Assembly (NCBI GenBank): GCA_020630595.1
Contig: JAHDBC010000007.1
Span: 28,728-92,727, forward strand
DNA: 64,000 bases
Direction: 5' to 3'
DNA from: Planktomarina sp.
GTDB taxonomy: Bacteria; Pseudomonadota; Alphaproteobacteria; Rhodobacterales; Rhodobacteraceae
Positions within the stretch are counted from its first letter, which is position 1, and the number at the start of each line of letters is the position of its first letter. This document shows positions 10,365 to 19,473 of this stretch, piece after piece. The notes below the pieces were generated by a model that had not been told where the DNA came from, ran no database searches, and saw only the letters and a list, made by a program, of their open reading frames with translations. The translations under genes and the position numbers were made by a program.

Positions 10365-10526
10365 TTAGCGGCCGTAGACTGCGCGTGCAGCGATACGTTC
10401 TGCGTCCCCTGCATACAGATCCAGATCCAGCGCTGTGTCCAGTGGCAGGGATTTCAGTTCATAGACTGTTTTTTGGTAAGCACGGCGTTTTGCATATGCG
10501 GCGGACAGGTTGGTGAGAAATGACAT
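10365..10526 (-). CDS. DUF1127 family small protein
   Basis: A 53-residue basic peptide with the DUF1127 pattern: a helix rich in Arg/Tyr (AYAKRRAYQKTVYELKSL) followed by a short acidic linker and a final helix ending DAERIAARAVYG. The ATG at 10524-10526 is favoured because GGAGAG sits seven bases upstream; the open frame extends upstream without a ribosome-binding site. DUF1127 proteins in alphaproteobacteria have been tied to phosphate and stress physiology and to RNA turnover, and some are cotranscribed with small RNAs. No room for such an RNA exists downstream here, since coaD converges 10 bases away. Confidence 0.8.
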   Translation of the reverse strand: MSFLTNLSAAYAKRRAYQKTVYELKSLPLDTALDLDLYAGDAERIAARAVYGR

Positions 10527-10608
10527 GGTTGCTCTCCAATAGTCAGTGTTTCGATGCTTCCAATATGTAAATGCTGCAGCGCAGAACAACTGCCGAATGC
10601 GCAAGTCA

Positions 10609-10644
10609 GGTTTGCGCTAACAGCAAAGGTAACAATGACTTAAC
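10609..10644. promoter_or_regulatory. Weak regulator-like sites upstream of the DUF1127 gene
   Basis: On the minus strand the 14-mer TGTTAGCGCAAACC (10609-10622) matches 10 of 12 fixed positions of the palindrome seen near the gap genes. GTAACAATGACTTAAC (10629-10644) matches 7 of 8 bases of a TTAA-N7-TTAA box. Both are degenerate and could be chance. Confidence 0.25.
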
Positions 10645-10672
10645 AAAAAGGGGCCGCGAAATATGCGGCCCC
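10645..10672 (-). terminator. Rho-independent terminator of gap (10695-11696)
   Basis: A perfect 8-bp stem (GGGGCCGC at 10650-10657 with GCGGCCCC at 10665-10672, seven-base loop) is followed on the minus strand by five T residues. It lies 23 bases after the gap stop codon, in the correct orientation. Confidence 0.9.
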
Positions 10673-10694
10673 TGACTGTTGATTGGCGATTGGA

Positions 10695-11696
10695 TTAAAG
10701 GAATTTGGCCATCGCAATTGCCGTGTCGGACATCCGGTTGGAAAAGCCCCATTCGTTGTCGTACCACGACAGGACCCGGCACATGGTGCCTTCCATCACT
10801 TTGGTTTGGTCTGTCGCAAAGATGGATGAATGGGGATCATGATTGAAATCCTGGCTGACCAGTTTTTCATCGGTGATGCCCAGCACACCCTGCAATGCCC
10901 CGCCAGAAGCGGCGCGCATGGCGTCGTTGATTTCTTCAATTGTGGTCGGGCGCGTCGCTTCGAATGTCAGATCGACAACAGACACGTTCGGTGTGGGTAC
11001 GCGGATCGCCACGCCGTCCAGCTTGCCATTCAATTCCGGCATCACCAATCCAACGGCCTTGGCCGCGCCTGTTGATGTGGGGATCATGCTAAGCGCTGCG
11101 GCGCGGGCGCGGTACAGATCTTTGTGCATTGTATCCAGCGTGGGCTGGTCACCGGTATAGCTGTGGATGGTGGTCATGAAGCCTTTGGTGATGCCCACGG
11201 TGTCGTTCAGGACCTTGGCAATAGGTGCCAGGCAGTTTGTGGTGCACGATGCGTTGGAAACGACCACATCGTCGCCCGTCAGCGTGTCGTGGTTCACACC
11301 GTAAACAATCGTCCGATCGGCGTCTTTTCCGGGGGCAGAAATCAGAACCCGGGACGACCCGTTTTCCAGATGCGCTTGGCACGCGTCTTTGCTGGTGAAA
11401 ATGCCCGTGCATTCCAACACAACATCGACGTCAGACCATGGCAAATCCGCAGGGTTGCGCAGCGCCGTGACCTTCATGGGGCCGCGGCCCACATCGATTG
11501 TATCTGCGCCGACAGTGACCGGGGCCGGAAAACGCCCGTGAACGGAATCGTATTTCAGCAGATGCGCATTGGTTTCAACCGGTCCCAGATCATTGATCGC
11601 GATGACTTCGATGTCGGTGCGGCCGGATTCGATGATCGCACGCAGCACATTGCGACCGATCCGTCCAAAACCATTGATGGCAACTTTAACTGTCAT
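10695..11696 (-). CDS. gap: Glyceraldehyde-3-phosphate dehydrogenase, NAD-type fingerprint
   Basis: Phosphorylating GAPDH of 333 residues for glycolysis or gluconeogenesis. The Rossmann loop [10 protein letters not shown] starts the protein and the catalytic cysteine is in [11 protein letters not shown]. After the second beta strand the sequence reads [15 protein letters not shown], with the Asp of the N-D pair that normally excludes the NADP phosphate, so NAD is the likely cofactor (inference from known GAPDH structures). Start at MTVKVAING; longer frame upstream is not conserved. A second gap gene lies upstream on the same strand. A LacI-type operator-like palindrome sits about 31 bases before the start and a strong terminator follows. 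Confidence 0.96.
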   Translation of the reverse strand: MTVKVAINGFGRIGRNVLRAIIESGRTDIEVIAINDLGPVETNAHLLKYDSVHGRFPAPVTVGADTIDVGRGPMKVTALRNPADLPWSDVDVVLECTGIFTSKDACQAHLENGSSRVLISAPGKDADRTIVYGVNHDTLTGDDVVVSNASCTTNCLAPIAKVLNDTVGITKGFMTTIHSYTGDQPTLDTMHKDLYRARAAALSMIPTSTGAAKAVGLVMPELNGKLDGVAIRVPTPNVSVVDLTFEATRPTTIEEINDAMRAASGGALQGVLGITDEKLVSQDFNHDPHSSIFATDQTKVMEGTMCRVLSWYDNEWGFSNRMSDTAIAMAKFL

Positions 11697-11726
11697 GGGG
11701 CACCTCTGATCTGTTTCGCCAAGTTG

Positions 11727-11740
11727 TGTTGGCGCTAACA
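11727..11740. promoter_or_regulatory. LacI-type operator-like palindrome upstream of gap
   Basis: TGTTGGCGCTAACA matches the palindrome TGTTA-n-CG-n-TAACA with a single mismatch. It lies 31 bases upstream of the gap start (minus strand). Related sites occur between tkt and the second gap gene. From memory this resembles the operator described for the CceR/PckR central-carbon LacI regulators of alphaproteobacteria; that assignment is inference. Confidence 0.55.
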
Positions 11741-11785
11741 TTCCTGATCATAAGGTTCAAGGGCAGGACAGGGGGGCAAACATGC

Positions 11786-11929
11786 TTACCGCCAGAAAGC
11801 GACCCATTCGATGAATTGTTCGCCCTTTTTCGCGATGAAAAACAGCCCGTCGCCAGAATTGAACACAAAATCCGTGATGATTGCTGCCACGATAATGATG
11901 GCAATGATCAAGGCTGTCCTGTCTGACAT
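11786..11929 (-). CDS. Small single-pass membrane peptide between the two gap genes
   Basis: Predicted 47-residue peptide. After MSDRT comes a strongly hydrophobic stretch (ALIIAIIIVAAIITDFVF) long enough for one transmembrane helix, then a short polar turn and an amphipathic tail ending EWVAFWR. The start is the ATG at 11927-11929; the open frame upstream would run into the second gap gene. It lies 13 bases after the stop of gap2 and about 90 bases before gap1, on the same strand. I do not recognise a named family. Support for it being real is the clean hydrophobic profile and its place between two codirectional genes; no function is claimed. Confidence 0.6.
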   Translation of the reverse strand: MSDRTALIIAIIIVAAIITDFVFNSGDGLFFIAKKGEQFIEWVAFWR

Positions 11930-11942
11930 GCTGCGTCCGTCC

Positions 11943-12947
11943 TTAGTGGAGGAGCTGCCCCATTTTCGCGGCCACATCGGCCATCCGGACAGAGAAACCC
12001 CATTCGTTGTCGTACCATGCTAGAACACGCACCGTGCGACCGCCAACAACTTTCGTCTGGTCCGGTGCAAAGATCGATGAATGGGGGGTATGATTGAAAT
12101 CAATCGAAACCTTGGGGTCAGGGTCATAGGCCAAAACGGCGCCCATGTGACCCGCTGCTGCTTCGGCAACGATGGCATTCACATCTTCAACGGTGACATC
12201 TTTTCCCGCTTCGAATGTCAAATCCACCGCGCTGACGTTTGGCGTGGGCACGCGCAGGGCAGATCCGTCCAGCTTGCCTTCCAATTCGGGCAGCACTTCT
12301 TTCAATGCTTTTGCAGCACCCGTCGATGTTGGGATCATCGCCATGGCCGCGGCACGCGCGCGGTACAGATCTTTGTGGCGGCGGTCCAACGTGGGTTGAT
12401 CGCCTGTGTAGCTGTGGATGGTCGTCATGATCCCGCGTTCAATGCCGATCGCGTCATTCAGCACTTTCGCCAATGGGGCCAGGCAGTTCGTGGTGCATGA
12501 CCCATTCGAAATCATCCGTTCGTCCGCCAGCATGTCGCGGTGGTTCACACCATAAACAACCGTGCGGTCAACGTTGGTTGCAGGCGCAGAAATCAAAACC
12601 TTTTTTGCACCCTGATCCAGATGCACGGTGGATTTAAGACCATCGTTGAATTTGCCGGTGCATTCCAGCACCACATCACAGCCAGACCAATCCAGTTCGG
12701 CAGGATCGTATGTGGAAAACACCTGCATCGGGCCGCGACCCAAATCCATCGTGTCACCATCCACCTTTACGTCACCGGCGAACCGCCCATGTACGGAATC
12801 ATATCGCAACAGATGGGCGTTGGTTTCGATCGGTCCAGTCGCGTTCAGCTTCACGACCTGCACATCGTTGCGGCCGCTTTCGGCGATATGCGCCAATGTG
12901 CAGCGCCCAATCCGGCCAAAGCCGTTGATGCCAATGGTGACTGTCAT
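11943..12947 (-). CDS. gap: Second glyceraldehyde-3-phosphate dehydrogenase, NADP-like fingerprint
   Basis: Paralogous phosphorylating GAPDH, 334 residues. The dinucleotide loop [10 protein letters not shown] and catalytic [11 protein letters not shown] are intact. It differs from the neighbouring gap at the cofactor-selecting position: VVKLNATGPIETNAHLL has Ala where the first copy has Asp, similar to NADP-using GapB proteins, so it may prefer NADP or use both (inference). Start at MTVTIGING with GGGGAAGA upstream. It lies downstream of tkt on the same strand with two operator-like palindromes in between, and is followed 13 bases later by the 47-residue membrane peptide gene. Confidence 0.95.
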   Translation of the reverse strand: MTVTIGINGFGRIGRCTLAHIAESGRNDVQVVKLNATGPIETNAHLLRYDSVHGRFAGDVKVDGDTMDLGRGPMQVFSTYDPAELDWSGCDVVLECTGKFNDGLKSTVHLDQGAKKVLISAPATNVDRTVVYGVNHRDMLADERMISNGSCTTNCLAPLAKVLNDAIGIERGIMTTIHSYTGDQPTLDRRHKDLYRARAAAMAMIPTSTGAAKALKEVLPELEGKLDGSALRVPTPNVSAVDLTFEAGKDVTVEDVNAIVAEAAAGHMGAVLAYDPDPKVSIDFNHTPHSSIFAPDQTKVVGGRTVRVLAWYDNEWGFSVRMADVAAKMGQLLH

Positions 12948-13029
12948 GTGATCTTCCCCGCCAATTCTTGATTGAGCCGTAACAGCCAAGTGTGACGAAA
13001 GAAAGAATTTAAGCCGTTCAAGATCAATG

Positions 13030-13062
13030 TGTTAGCGAAAACATCGATGGATAACGCTAACA
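13030..13062. promoter_or_regulatory. Two LacI-type operator-like palindromes upstream of gap2
   Basis: TGTTAGCGAAAACA (13030-13043) and GGATAACGCTAACA (13049-13062) match TGTTA-n-CG-n-TAACA at 11 and 10 of 12 fixed positions. Their starts are 19 bases apart, about two helical turns, 83-115 bases upstream of the second gap gene. A third half copy (GTTAGCG) follows at 13063-13069. A shared carbon-metabolism repressor or activator is inferred. Confidence 0.55.
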
Positions 13063-13075
13063 GTTAGCGCTGGCA

Positions 13076-13109
13076 GGCAAAATCCGCCGCCCCGAAAGAC
13101 GGCGGATTT
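13076..13109 (-). terminator. Rho-independent terminator of tkt
   Basis: A perfect 10-bp stem (AAATCCGCCG at 13080-13089 with CGGCGGATTT at 13100-13109) starts six bases after the tkt stop on the minus strand; the A/T end of the stem gives a short run of four T residues on the transcript's 3' side. Confidence 0.8.
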
Positions 13110-13114
13110 GCAAT

Positions 13115-15130
13115 TTACAACAGGTCTTTTGCGGTCTGTGCGACGTTGGCCCCGGTGATGCCAAAGTGTTCGAACAATTCACCGGCAGGGGCGGATGCGC
13201 CAAAGCCGTCCATGCCGACAAAGGCGGCTTTGTTGTGCTTGCCGCGTTCCCCGCACAGGTATTTGTCCCATCCCAGCCGGGCCCCTGCTTCGACAGCGAC
13301 ACGGACAGGCCCCGCAGGCAAAACGCGTTTGCGATAGGCTTCGTCTTGCGCGTCGAACAGTTCCCAACATGGCATGGACACAACACGTGTGCCAATGCCT
13401 TGGGCCTGCAGCGCCTCCCGGGCTTCCATCGCAGTTGCGACTTCAGATCCAGAGGCCATCAGGATCACTTGCCGTTTGCCATCTGCATCGGCCAGAATAT
13501 ACGCGCCCTTTTCCACCATGTTTGATGATTTGAAGTCGCGGCGCAATGCGGGCAGCCCCTGCCGGGTCAGGGCAAGAACAGATGGTTTGTCGGTTGTCGT
13601 CAGCGCAACCTCCCATGCCTCTGCCGTTTCGGTGACATCTGCGGGGCGGATGGTCAGGCTGTTCGGGGTGGCCCGCATCATCGCCAGATGCTCTACCGGC
13701 TGGTGGGTGGGGCCATCTTCGCCGACGCCGATGGAATCATGCGTCATCACATAGACGACCGGAACACCCATCAGTGCAGACAGACGGATCGACCCACGGG
13801 CGTAATCGGTGAACGTAAAGAACGTCCCACCATAGGGGCGCACGCCACCATGCAGGATCATACCGTTCATCGCTGCGGCCATGCCATGTTCGCGCACGCC
13901 GTAGTGCACATACCGGCCGCCGCGATTGTCGATATCAAACACGGTCATGTCGCCCGATTTGGTATTGTTCGATCCGGTCAGGTCCGCCGATCCCCCAATG
14001 GTTTCCGGCATGATCGGGTTGATCGCGTTCAACACCATTTCCGATGCTTTGCGGGTCGCGACCTTTGGCAGGTTTGCCACCATTTCCTTTTTGAACGCTT
14101 TGATCGTGGCCGACAGTTTCTTCGGTGCTTCCCACGCAAAGGCGCGGTTGAATTGCGCCTGCTTGTTGGCAGACAAACCGGCAAAACGATCTTTCCATGC
14201 GGCGTTTGCATCGGCCCCACGCTGGCCCATTGCCTCCCATGCGGATTTCACATCGGCAGGGATTTCGAACGGACCATGTGGCCAGCCATAGGCATCTTTC
14301 GCAGCCTTCAACTGATCCATATCGGTCAATGCGCCGTGGCCTTTGGATGTATCCTGCGCTGCGTGGCCCAAAGCAATGTGGGTTTTGCAAGCGATCAGAG
14401 ATGGCGTGTCGGTCTTTTTCGCGGCGGTCAATGCCTTGTCGATTGCATCTGGGTCATGCCCGTCAATGGCAACCACATCCCAACCAGATGCGGCAAAGCG
14501 GGCCAATTGATCGGTCCGGTCTGCCAGATCAACGGTGCCGTCGATGGTGATATTGTTGTCATCCCACAAAACGATCAAACGCGACAGTTTCTGGCGTCCG
14601 GCCAATGCGATGGCTTCTTGGCTGATCCCCTCCATCAGGCAGCCGTCGCCCGCAATCACATAGGTGAAGTGATCTTGGACTTTCTTGCCATACACGGCGC
14701 GCAAATGTTCTTCGGCCATGGCGAACCCGACCGAATTTGCAATCCCCTGACCCAAAGGCCCGGTTGTGGTTTCCACGCCGCTGACATGCCCGTATTCCGG
14801 GTGCCCCGCAGTGATCGCACCCATTTGGCGGAAATTCTTGATCTGATCCAACGTGACGTCGGCATAACCGGTCAGGTGCAACAGCGAATAGATCAGCATC
14901 GAACCGTGGCCAGCAGACAAAATGAACCGATCGCGGTCTGGCCACCGTGGGTCGGCCGGATCAAAATTCAGGTGCTTTTCAAACAATACAGTTGCGACAT
15001 CTGCCATCCCCATTGCCATCCCGGAATGGCCCGAATTTGCGGCAGCAACCGCATCCAGGGTCAGGGCACGAATGGCGGCTGCTTTTTTCCAATGATCGGG
15101 GTTTTTGGCGGCAAGGGTTTGCAGGTCCAC
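13115..15130 (-). CDS. tkt: Transketolase
   Basis: Thiamine-diphosphate enzyme of the pentose phosphate pathway that moves two-carbon ketol units between sugar phosphates. The 671-residue protein has the N-terminal [15 protein letters not shown] block, the ThDP-binding [13 protein letters not shown] motif (GDG with the Asp and downstream Glu), and the C-terminal pyrimidine-domain block [21 protein letters not shown] chose the GTG at 15128-15130 ([14 protein letters not shown]), which matches the usual M/V-DLQ start in this family; the 61 additional upstream codons have no homology-like character and would overlap the divergent regulatory region. Its ribosome-binding site is weak (AAAG). It leads the block tkt-gap2-peptide-gap1, though its own terminator suggests separate transcripts. 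Confidence 0.96.
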   Translation of the reverse strand: MDLQTLAAKNPDHWKKAAAIRALTLDAVAAANSGHSGMAMGMADVATVLFEKHLNFDPADPRWPDRDRFILSAGHGSMLIYSLLHLTGYADVTLDQIKNFRQMGAITAGHPEYGHVSGVETTTGPLGQGIANSVGFAMAEEHLRAVYGKKVQDHFTYVIAGDGCLMEGISQEAIALAGRQKLSRLIVLWDDNNITIDGTVDLADRTDQLARFAASGWDVVAIDGHDPDAIDKALTAAKKTDTPSLIACKTHIALGHAAQDTSKGHGALTDMDQLKAAKDAYGWPHGPFEIPADVKSAWEAMGQRGADANAAWKDRFAGLSANKQAQFNRAFAWEAPKKLSATIKAFKKEMVANLPKVATRKASEMVLNAINPIMPETIGGSADLTGSNNTKSGDMTVFDIDNRGGRYVHYGVREHGMAAAMNGMILHGGVRPYGGTFFTFTDYARGSIRLSALMGVPVVYVMTHDSIGVGEDGPTHQPVEHLAMMRATPNSLTIRPADVTETAEAWEVALTTTDKPSVLALTRQGLPALRRDFKSSNMVEKGAYILADADGKRQVILMASGSEVATAMEAREALQAQGIGTRVVSMPCWELFDAQDEAYRKRVLPAGPVRVAVEAGARLGWDKYLCGERGKHNKAAFVGMDGFGASAPAGELFEHFGITGANVAQTAKDLL

Positions 15131-15264
15131 AGAGCAGTCTTTCTGTTTGGGGTTTCGTTTGGCTTTCCCTACCAAGTTCAGTCTGAAACGCAAGCAATCA
15201 GGCGCTTGGACGTCGCGAACGCAATCGCGTACACTGTGAAAAACACGAATCGGGCGGATTAATC

Positions 15265-15876
15265 GTGGAACAGAGTGTGAGTGATCTTTCGAAAGCCGAA
15301 CAACGTTTGGCACAAGCGTTGAACAGGTTATCGCAGGGCATTGATCAGGTCCCTGTCCAGACAGAGGTTTTCAGCTCTGCCCGGTCGCGTCGTGCGGACC
15401 AAGATACAGACCGTGATGAACAGATCGCGGCCCTTAAAGCTGCGCTGGACGCGGCATCGGCACAATTGGAACGGTCGAAATCGACCATCGAAGATCAGGC
15501 CGCCCAGATCAGTGATTTGTCTGAAAAAATCCTGAACCGGGACAGTGAAATCGCCCGCCTGAATGAAGCGGCTGAAGCCGCGCCGCAGTCTGCCCCGGAT
15601 GTCCACCGGGATGAGCTGCGACAGGTGACCGCCGTTCTTGCTTCCGTGGAAGGCAAGGCCAGCCGTTTGAAGGCGGCGAATTCCGCCCTGCGGTCCAACA
15701 ACAAAGAATTGCGTCGTGCATTGAAAAAGGGGTTGGCAGACCCCGAAGCCGTGAATGCGGGACTGGAAGCAAGCCTTGCGACGCTTGTGGCCGAACGAGA
15801 GGTCGAAACCGCAGAACGGCAAGCTCTTCTTGATCTCTTGAAACCGTTGTTAGAGCAGGAGGCGTCAGATGCCTGA
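15265..15876 (+). CDS. Coiled-coil protein preceding zapA, candidate ZauP
   Basis: 203-residue soluble, Glu/Ala/Lys/Arg-rich protein predicted to be largely coiled coil: heptad-like stretches occur at about residues 55-105 and 125-165 (for example [19 protein letters not shown] and [20 protein letters not shown]). No enzyme motif or membrane helix is visible. It begins with GTG at 15265 and its last eight bases overlap the start of zapA, so the two are translationally coupled. In Caulobacter crescentus a coiled-coil protein named ZauP is encoded with ZapA and helps focus the FtsZ ring. Position, length and coiled-coil character suggest this is the Rhodobacterales counterpart; that is inference, and sequence homology was not tested. 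Confidence 0.6.
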   Translation: MEQSVSDLSKAEQRLAQALNRLSQGIDQVPVQTEVFSSARSRRADQDTDRDEQIAALKAALDAASAQLERSKSTIEDQAAQISDLSEKILNRDSEIARLNEAAEAAPQSAPDVHRDELRQVTAVLASVEGKASRLKAANSALRSNNKELRRALKKGLADPEAVNAGLEASLATLVAEREVETAERQALLDLLKPLLEQEASDA

Positions 15877-16303
15877 ACTTACCATTCGCGTTGGGGGTAA
15901 ATCGTATTTGGTGGCCTGCCAAGCCGGGGAAGAGACGTATTTGGAATCGGCTGCGGCCTTGCTGGATGCCGAAGCCCAATCATTGATCCATCAAATCAGG
16001 CAGCTGCCTGAAAACCGGATGCTGTTGATGGCGGGTCTGATGCTGGCTGATAAAACGGCAGCTTTGGAAGAAAAATCGCCCAGTGATGGCGCGCAAACTG
16101 CGGCCATGACAGCGCGCATCGCGGAATTGGAAGCGGAACTGGCGGCGTTGCGTTCGCGGCCGCCAGAACAGGTCAGGGTGCCCTACGTGCCAGATTCCGT
16201 GTCTGAACAATTTGCGAACCTGTCAGCCCATGCCGAAGCCTTGGCCGATCGGCTGGACGAAAAATTGGCATCCAGCCCAACCGCGCAAACAGACGACAGC
16301 TGA
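15869..16303 (+). CDS. zapA: Cell division protein ZapA
   Basis: 144-residue FtsZ-ring associated protein. The N-terminal globular domain carries the typical ZapA pattern: LTIRVGGKSYLVACQAGEE, then Y-L-ESAAALLDAEAQ and RMLLMAGLMLADKTAAL, followed by a C-terminal coiled coil (ARIAELEAELAAL). A GGAGG lies eight bases before the ATG, inside the preceding gene. It is convergent with grxD, with no spacer, so the 6S RNA gene found after zapA in many gammaproteobacteria is absent here. Confidence 0.88.
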   Translation: MPELTIRVGGKSYLVACQAGEETYLESAAALLDAEAQSLIHQIRQLPENRMLLMAGLMLADKTAALEEKSPSDGAQTAAMTARIAELEAELAALRSRPPEQVRVPYVPDSVSEQFANLSAHAEALADRLDEKLASSPTAQTDDS

Positions 16304-16663
16304 TCAGGCGTTCGCTTCGCGGATTTTGGCGGCGGCATCTTTGTCATAGGCCACGCCATTTTCATCCAGCATCGTGTCCAATTCACCAGACAATGTCATG
16401 TCGCGGACAATGTCACAGCCGCCCACGAATTCACCCTTCACATACAGCTGCGGGATCGTCGGCCAATCGGAAAAATCCTTGATGCCTTGGCGGATGGAAT
16501 CATCGGCCAGCACATTCACGTCGGCATAGTCCACGCCCATGTAGTTCAAAATGCCAGCCACCTGACTGGAAAAACCGCACTGCGGCATTTCTTTGGTGCC
16601 TTTCATGAACAGCACAACCGAATTGGTGGCAACGGTTTCGCGGATGGTGTCTTCGGCGCTCAT
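16304..16663 (-). CDS. grxD: Monothiol glutaredoxin (Grx4/Grx5 type)
   Basis: 119-residue CGFS-type glutaredoxin that binds a [2Fe-2S] cluster with glutathione and passes it to target proteins. The active site [13 protein letters not shown] holds the single catalytic cysteine; [28 protein letters not shown] and the GSH-contacting GGCD complete the family signature. It overlaps the small membrane protein gene by four bases, and bolA lies just beyond, fitting the known physical Grx4-BolA partnership. Confidence 0.95.
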   Translation of the reverse strand: MSAEDTIRETVATNSVVLFMKGTKEMPQCGFSSQVAGILNYMGVDYADVNVLADDSIRQGIKDFSDWPTIPQLYVKGEFVGGCDIVRDMTLSGELDTMLDENGVAYDKDAAAKIREANA

Positions 16664-16902
16664 TTCTGTGATTTCCTGTTTTTGGGCACAAAGGCCGCTG
16701 CATAGTCTTGTGGGTCGGACGGGACCGTGTAGCTGGAATATTGCCCACCACCGGCCCCGGATGAATATTCAGATATGATCGTGGCATCGCCATTTGCAGG
16801 GTCATGGCCCCGGGGCGTGTCTTTTTCGCTGCGCACGACGGCAACGGCCCGCCACACAAGAAGGCCGATGATCGCCACGGACAAAAGAACGATCAGGTCC
16901 AT
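16660..16902 (-). CDS. Small membrane-anchored protein between bolA and grxD, unknown function
   Basis: 80-residue protein starting with one hydrophobic helix ([20 protein letters not shown]), followed by a charged turn ([11 protein letters not shown]) and a Ser/Gly/Tyr-rich soluble tail ([17 protein letters not shown]) ending in a basic KNRKSQK. I recognise no family. It is wedged between bolA (one base gap) and grxD (four-base overlap), so it is almost certainly cotranscribed and coupled with this iron-sulfur cluster trafficking pair. A role with them is only suggested by that position. Confidence 0.7.
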   Translation of the reverse strand: MDLIVLLSVAIIGLLVWRAVAVVRSEKDTPRGHDPANGDATIISEYSSGAGGGQYSSYTVPSDPQDYAAAFVPKNRKSQK

Positions 16903-16903
16903 T

Positions 16904-17143
16904 TCAGCTGTCCGGTGCCTGTGTGGTCAGGGCAAGGGCGTGCAACTCTCCGTTGTTGCCGTCCATTTTGCCCTTCAACGATGCATAGACCATCCGGTGT
17001 TGTTGCACCCTGTTCTTGCCGCGGAAACTTTCATCAACGACCCGGGCGGCGAAATGCGCCCCGTCATCGCCCTGTACGGAAATGTCCGCATCCGGGAAGG
17101 CTTCGCGGATCAACGTTTCGATCTGTGTGGCCGAGATTGGCAT
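16904..17143 (-). CDS. bolA: BolA family protein
   Basis: 79-residue BolA/IbaG-like protein. The fold's invariant features are visible: an N-terminal helix (ATQIETLIREAFPDADISVQ), the DGAHFAARVV strand, SFRGKNRVQQHRMVY with the conserved His that helps ligate the Grx-BolA [2Fe-2S] cluster, and a final helix ending in HALALTTQAP. It sits 23 bases downstream of purL and just upstream of the small membrane protein and grxD. Confidence 0.92.
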   Translation of the reverse strand: MPISATQIETLIREAFPDADISVQGDDGAHFAARVVDESFRGKNRVQQHRMVYASLKGKMDGNNGELHALALTTQAPDS

Positions 17144-17166
17144 GCGCGTCTCCTGTTTCCATCAAC

Positions 17167-19356
17167 CTAGGCGTGGTTTGCGGGTGCTGCAAGGTCCACG
17201 AAAATGCCGGCTTCGAATGATGTTTCAAAAGCCGCCGCCAGAACGGTCAGTGGCGCATTGCTTTGCCCAAACGAAACCGTGTCGCCGCCAAAGCGCCCGA
17301 TGGTTTCAATCGTGATCCCATCTTGCCCCGCAGCAATGCACAAAGCCTCTGCCGCATCAAAGGAACAGGCGACAAGGTAGCGCGCTTGATCTTCACCAAA
17401 CAGGATCGGCGTGTCTGCATGATCGACGCTGACCCCGAGGCCTGCAGCGTGGGCCATTTCAAATGCGGCCAGTGCCATGCCACCATCAGAAACATCCGTA
17501 CACGCACCGATCAAATGGGCATGGGCGCGAACAAACGCACCATTGGCACGTTCGGCATCAAGATCCACGGGGGGGGCATCCCCTTCTGCACGGTTGAACA
17601 CCGTCGCCAAAAGGGCGGACTGCCCCAGATGACCCGTCGTTTGCCCGATGACCAGCAACAGATCACCGTCTTGCGGCACACCTGAAATGGCGGTTTCAAG
17701 ATCTGCAATCAGACCAACCGCCCCAATCGTCGGCGTTGGCAAAATCGGCGCGCCGTCGGTTTCATTGTAAAGCGACACATTGCCCGACACGATGGGCATA
17801 TCCAACGCAGTCACAGCCTGACCGATTCCGTCAATCGCACCAACAAATTGCCCCATGATTTCGGGCTTTTCCGGATTTCCGAAATTCATATTGTCGGTTG
17901 TCGCCAATGGCGTCGCACCCACAGCCGTCAGATTTCGAAATGCCTCTGCCACGGCTTGCTTGCCGCCTTCGACCGGGTTGGCCTGCACGTAGCGCGGCGT
18001 GACGTCTGATGTGAAGGCAATCGCCTTGTTGGTTCCGTGCACGCGCACGATACCAGCGCCCAGACCGGGGGTGCGCAGGGTGTCGGCCATGACCTGTGTG
18101 TCATATTGTTCATACACCCAGCGTTTTGATGCGTAATTCGGATCAGACAGCAGGGCCTTCAACCCGTCAATTGGATCGATCTGTGCAACATCGCCCAGCG
18201 GTTCAGCCGGTGGCGTGGCGACCCAAGGCCGATCGTATTCTGGCGCGGTCGAAGACAGCTTTGACAGCGGAAGGTCCGCCATCACCACGCCCTTATGTTC
18301 GATCACAAATCGATCTTCTTCAATGGTTTCGCCAACAATGGCGAAATCCAGATCCCATTTTTCAAACACGGCGCGGGCTGCATCTTCTAGATCAGGCTTC
18401 AGCACCATCAACATGCGTTCCTGCGATTCCGACAGCATCATTTCATAGGCGGTCATATTGGTTTCGCGTTGGGGCACGGCGTCCAGGTTCAACCGAATGC
18501 CCAATCCACCCTTGTCGCCCATTTCCACGGCCGAACACGTCAGCCCTGCCGCACCCATATCCTGAATGGAAATCACAGCGCCCGTCGCCATCAGTTCCAA
18601 TGTGGCTTCCATCAGGCGTTTTTCCGTAAACGGATCGCCAACCTGAACAGTTGGGCGCTTTTCTTCGATCGTGTCGTCAAATTCCGCGCTGGCCATAGTG
18701 GCGCCACCGACGCCGTCGCGCCCGGTTTTGGCCCCCAAATACACAACCGGCATGCCGATGCCGGACGCTGCGGAATAGAAAATCTTGTCTGCATCTGCCA
18801 AACCGGCAGCAAAAGCATTGACCAGACAGTTGCCATTATACGCCGGGTCAAAGCGCACTTCACCGCCCACGGTCGGAACACCAAAGCAGTTGCCGTAGCC
18901 GCCAACACCGGCCACCACACCAGACACCAATGATTTGGTTTTTGGGTGTGTGGGTTCACCAAAAGACAACGAATTCATCGCGGCGATAGGGCGGGCCCCC
19001 ATGGTGAACACATCCCGCAGGATGCCGCCAACCCCCGTTGCCGCGCCCTGATAGGGTTCGATATAACTGGGGTGGTTGTGGCTTTCCATTTTGAACACGA
19101 TGGCCTGACCGTCCCCAATATCGACCACGCCTGCATTTTCCCCCGGTCCGCAGATCACTTGCGGTCCTTCTGTGGGCAGGGTGCGCAGCCATTTTTTGGA
19201 AGATTTGTAGGAACAGTGTTCGTTCCACATCGCCGAAAAAATACCCAATTCCGTGAAGCTGGGCGCGCGGCCGATAATTTCCAGAATTCGGTCGTATTCA
19301 TCAGGGCTTAGCCCATGGGCGGCAATCAGGTCAGATGTGATGGCAGGTTCGGTCAC
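17167..19356 (-). CDS. purL: Phosphoribosylformylglycinamidine synthase, large subunit PurL
   Basis: ATP-dependent synthetase of the fourth purine step (FGAR to FGAM), 729 residues, the small-PurL type that needs separate PurQ and PurS subunits (not in this window). Two AIRS/PurM-like halves are present. Signatures include [14 protein letters not shown] [13 protein letters not shown] near the N-terminus, [21 protein letters not shown] (contiguous at about residues 70-90), the [16 protein letters not shown] loop, [16 protein letters not shown], and [13 protein letters not shown] in the second half. The start [10 protein letters not shown] is conventional. It leads the bolA-small protein-grxD run. 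Confidence 0.96.
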   Translation of the reverse strand: MTEPAITSDLIAAHGLSPDEYDRILEIIGRAPSFTELGIFSAMWNEHCSYKSSKKWLRTLPTEGPQVICGPGENAGVVDIGDGQAIVFKMESHNHPSYIEPYQGAATGVGGILRDVFTMGARPIAAMNSLSFGEPTHPKTKSLVSGVVAGVGGYGNCFGVPTVGGEVRFDPAYNGNCLVNAFAAGLADADKIFYSAASGIGMPVVYLGAKTGRDGVGGATMASAEFDDTIEEKRPTVQVGDPFTEKRLMEATLELMATGAVISIQDMGAAGLTCSAVEMGDKGGLGIRLNLDAVPQRETNMTAYEMMLSESQERMLMVLKPDLEDAARAVFEKWDLDFAIVGETIEEDRFVIEHKGVVMADLPLSKLSSTAPEYDRPWVATPPAEPLGDVAQIDPIDGLKALLSDPNYASKRWVYEQYDTQVMADTLRTPGLGAGIVRVHGTNKAIAFTSDVTPRYVQANPVEGGKQAVAEAFRNLTAVGATPLATTDNMNFGNPEKPEIMGQFVGAIDGIGQAVTALDMPIVSGNVSLYNETDGAPILPTPTIGAVGLIADLETAISGVPQDGDLLLVIGQTTGHLGQSALLATVFNRAEGDAPPVDLDAERANGAFVRAHAHLIGACTDVSDGGMALAAFEMAHAAGLGVSVDHADTPILFGEDQARYLVACSFDAAEALCIAAGQDGITIETIGRFGGDTVSFGQSNAPLTVLAAAFETSFEAGIFVDLAAPANHA

Positions 19357-19444
19357 TGCAGTCCCCCAAGATCAGTTGCGATGCTCTTATGCGATAAGCG
19401 CACGGGGGGAAAGACACTGGCCGAACTGGGCGTTGGCTTATGGC

Positions 19445-19473
19445 AAAAAAAATGCCGGGCAAAAATGCCCGGC
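19445..19473 (-). terminator. Rho-independent terminator of the small RNA candidate
   Basis: GCCGGGC (19454-19460) and GCCCGGC (19467-19473) form a perfect stem around a six-base T-rich loop, followed on the minus strand by eight T residues. The T tract on one side only fixes the orientation. Confidence 0.92.

Noticed and set aside
13688..15262. 524-codon plus-strand open frame antisense to tkt
   Set aside because: Long only because of high GC and codon structure on the real strand; the protein has no recognisable domain and tkt is unambiguous.
16303..16304. 6S RNA gene after zapA
   Set aside because: zapA and grxD converge with no intervening bases, so there is no room.
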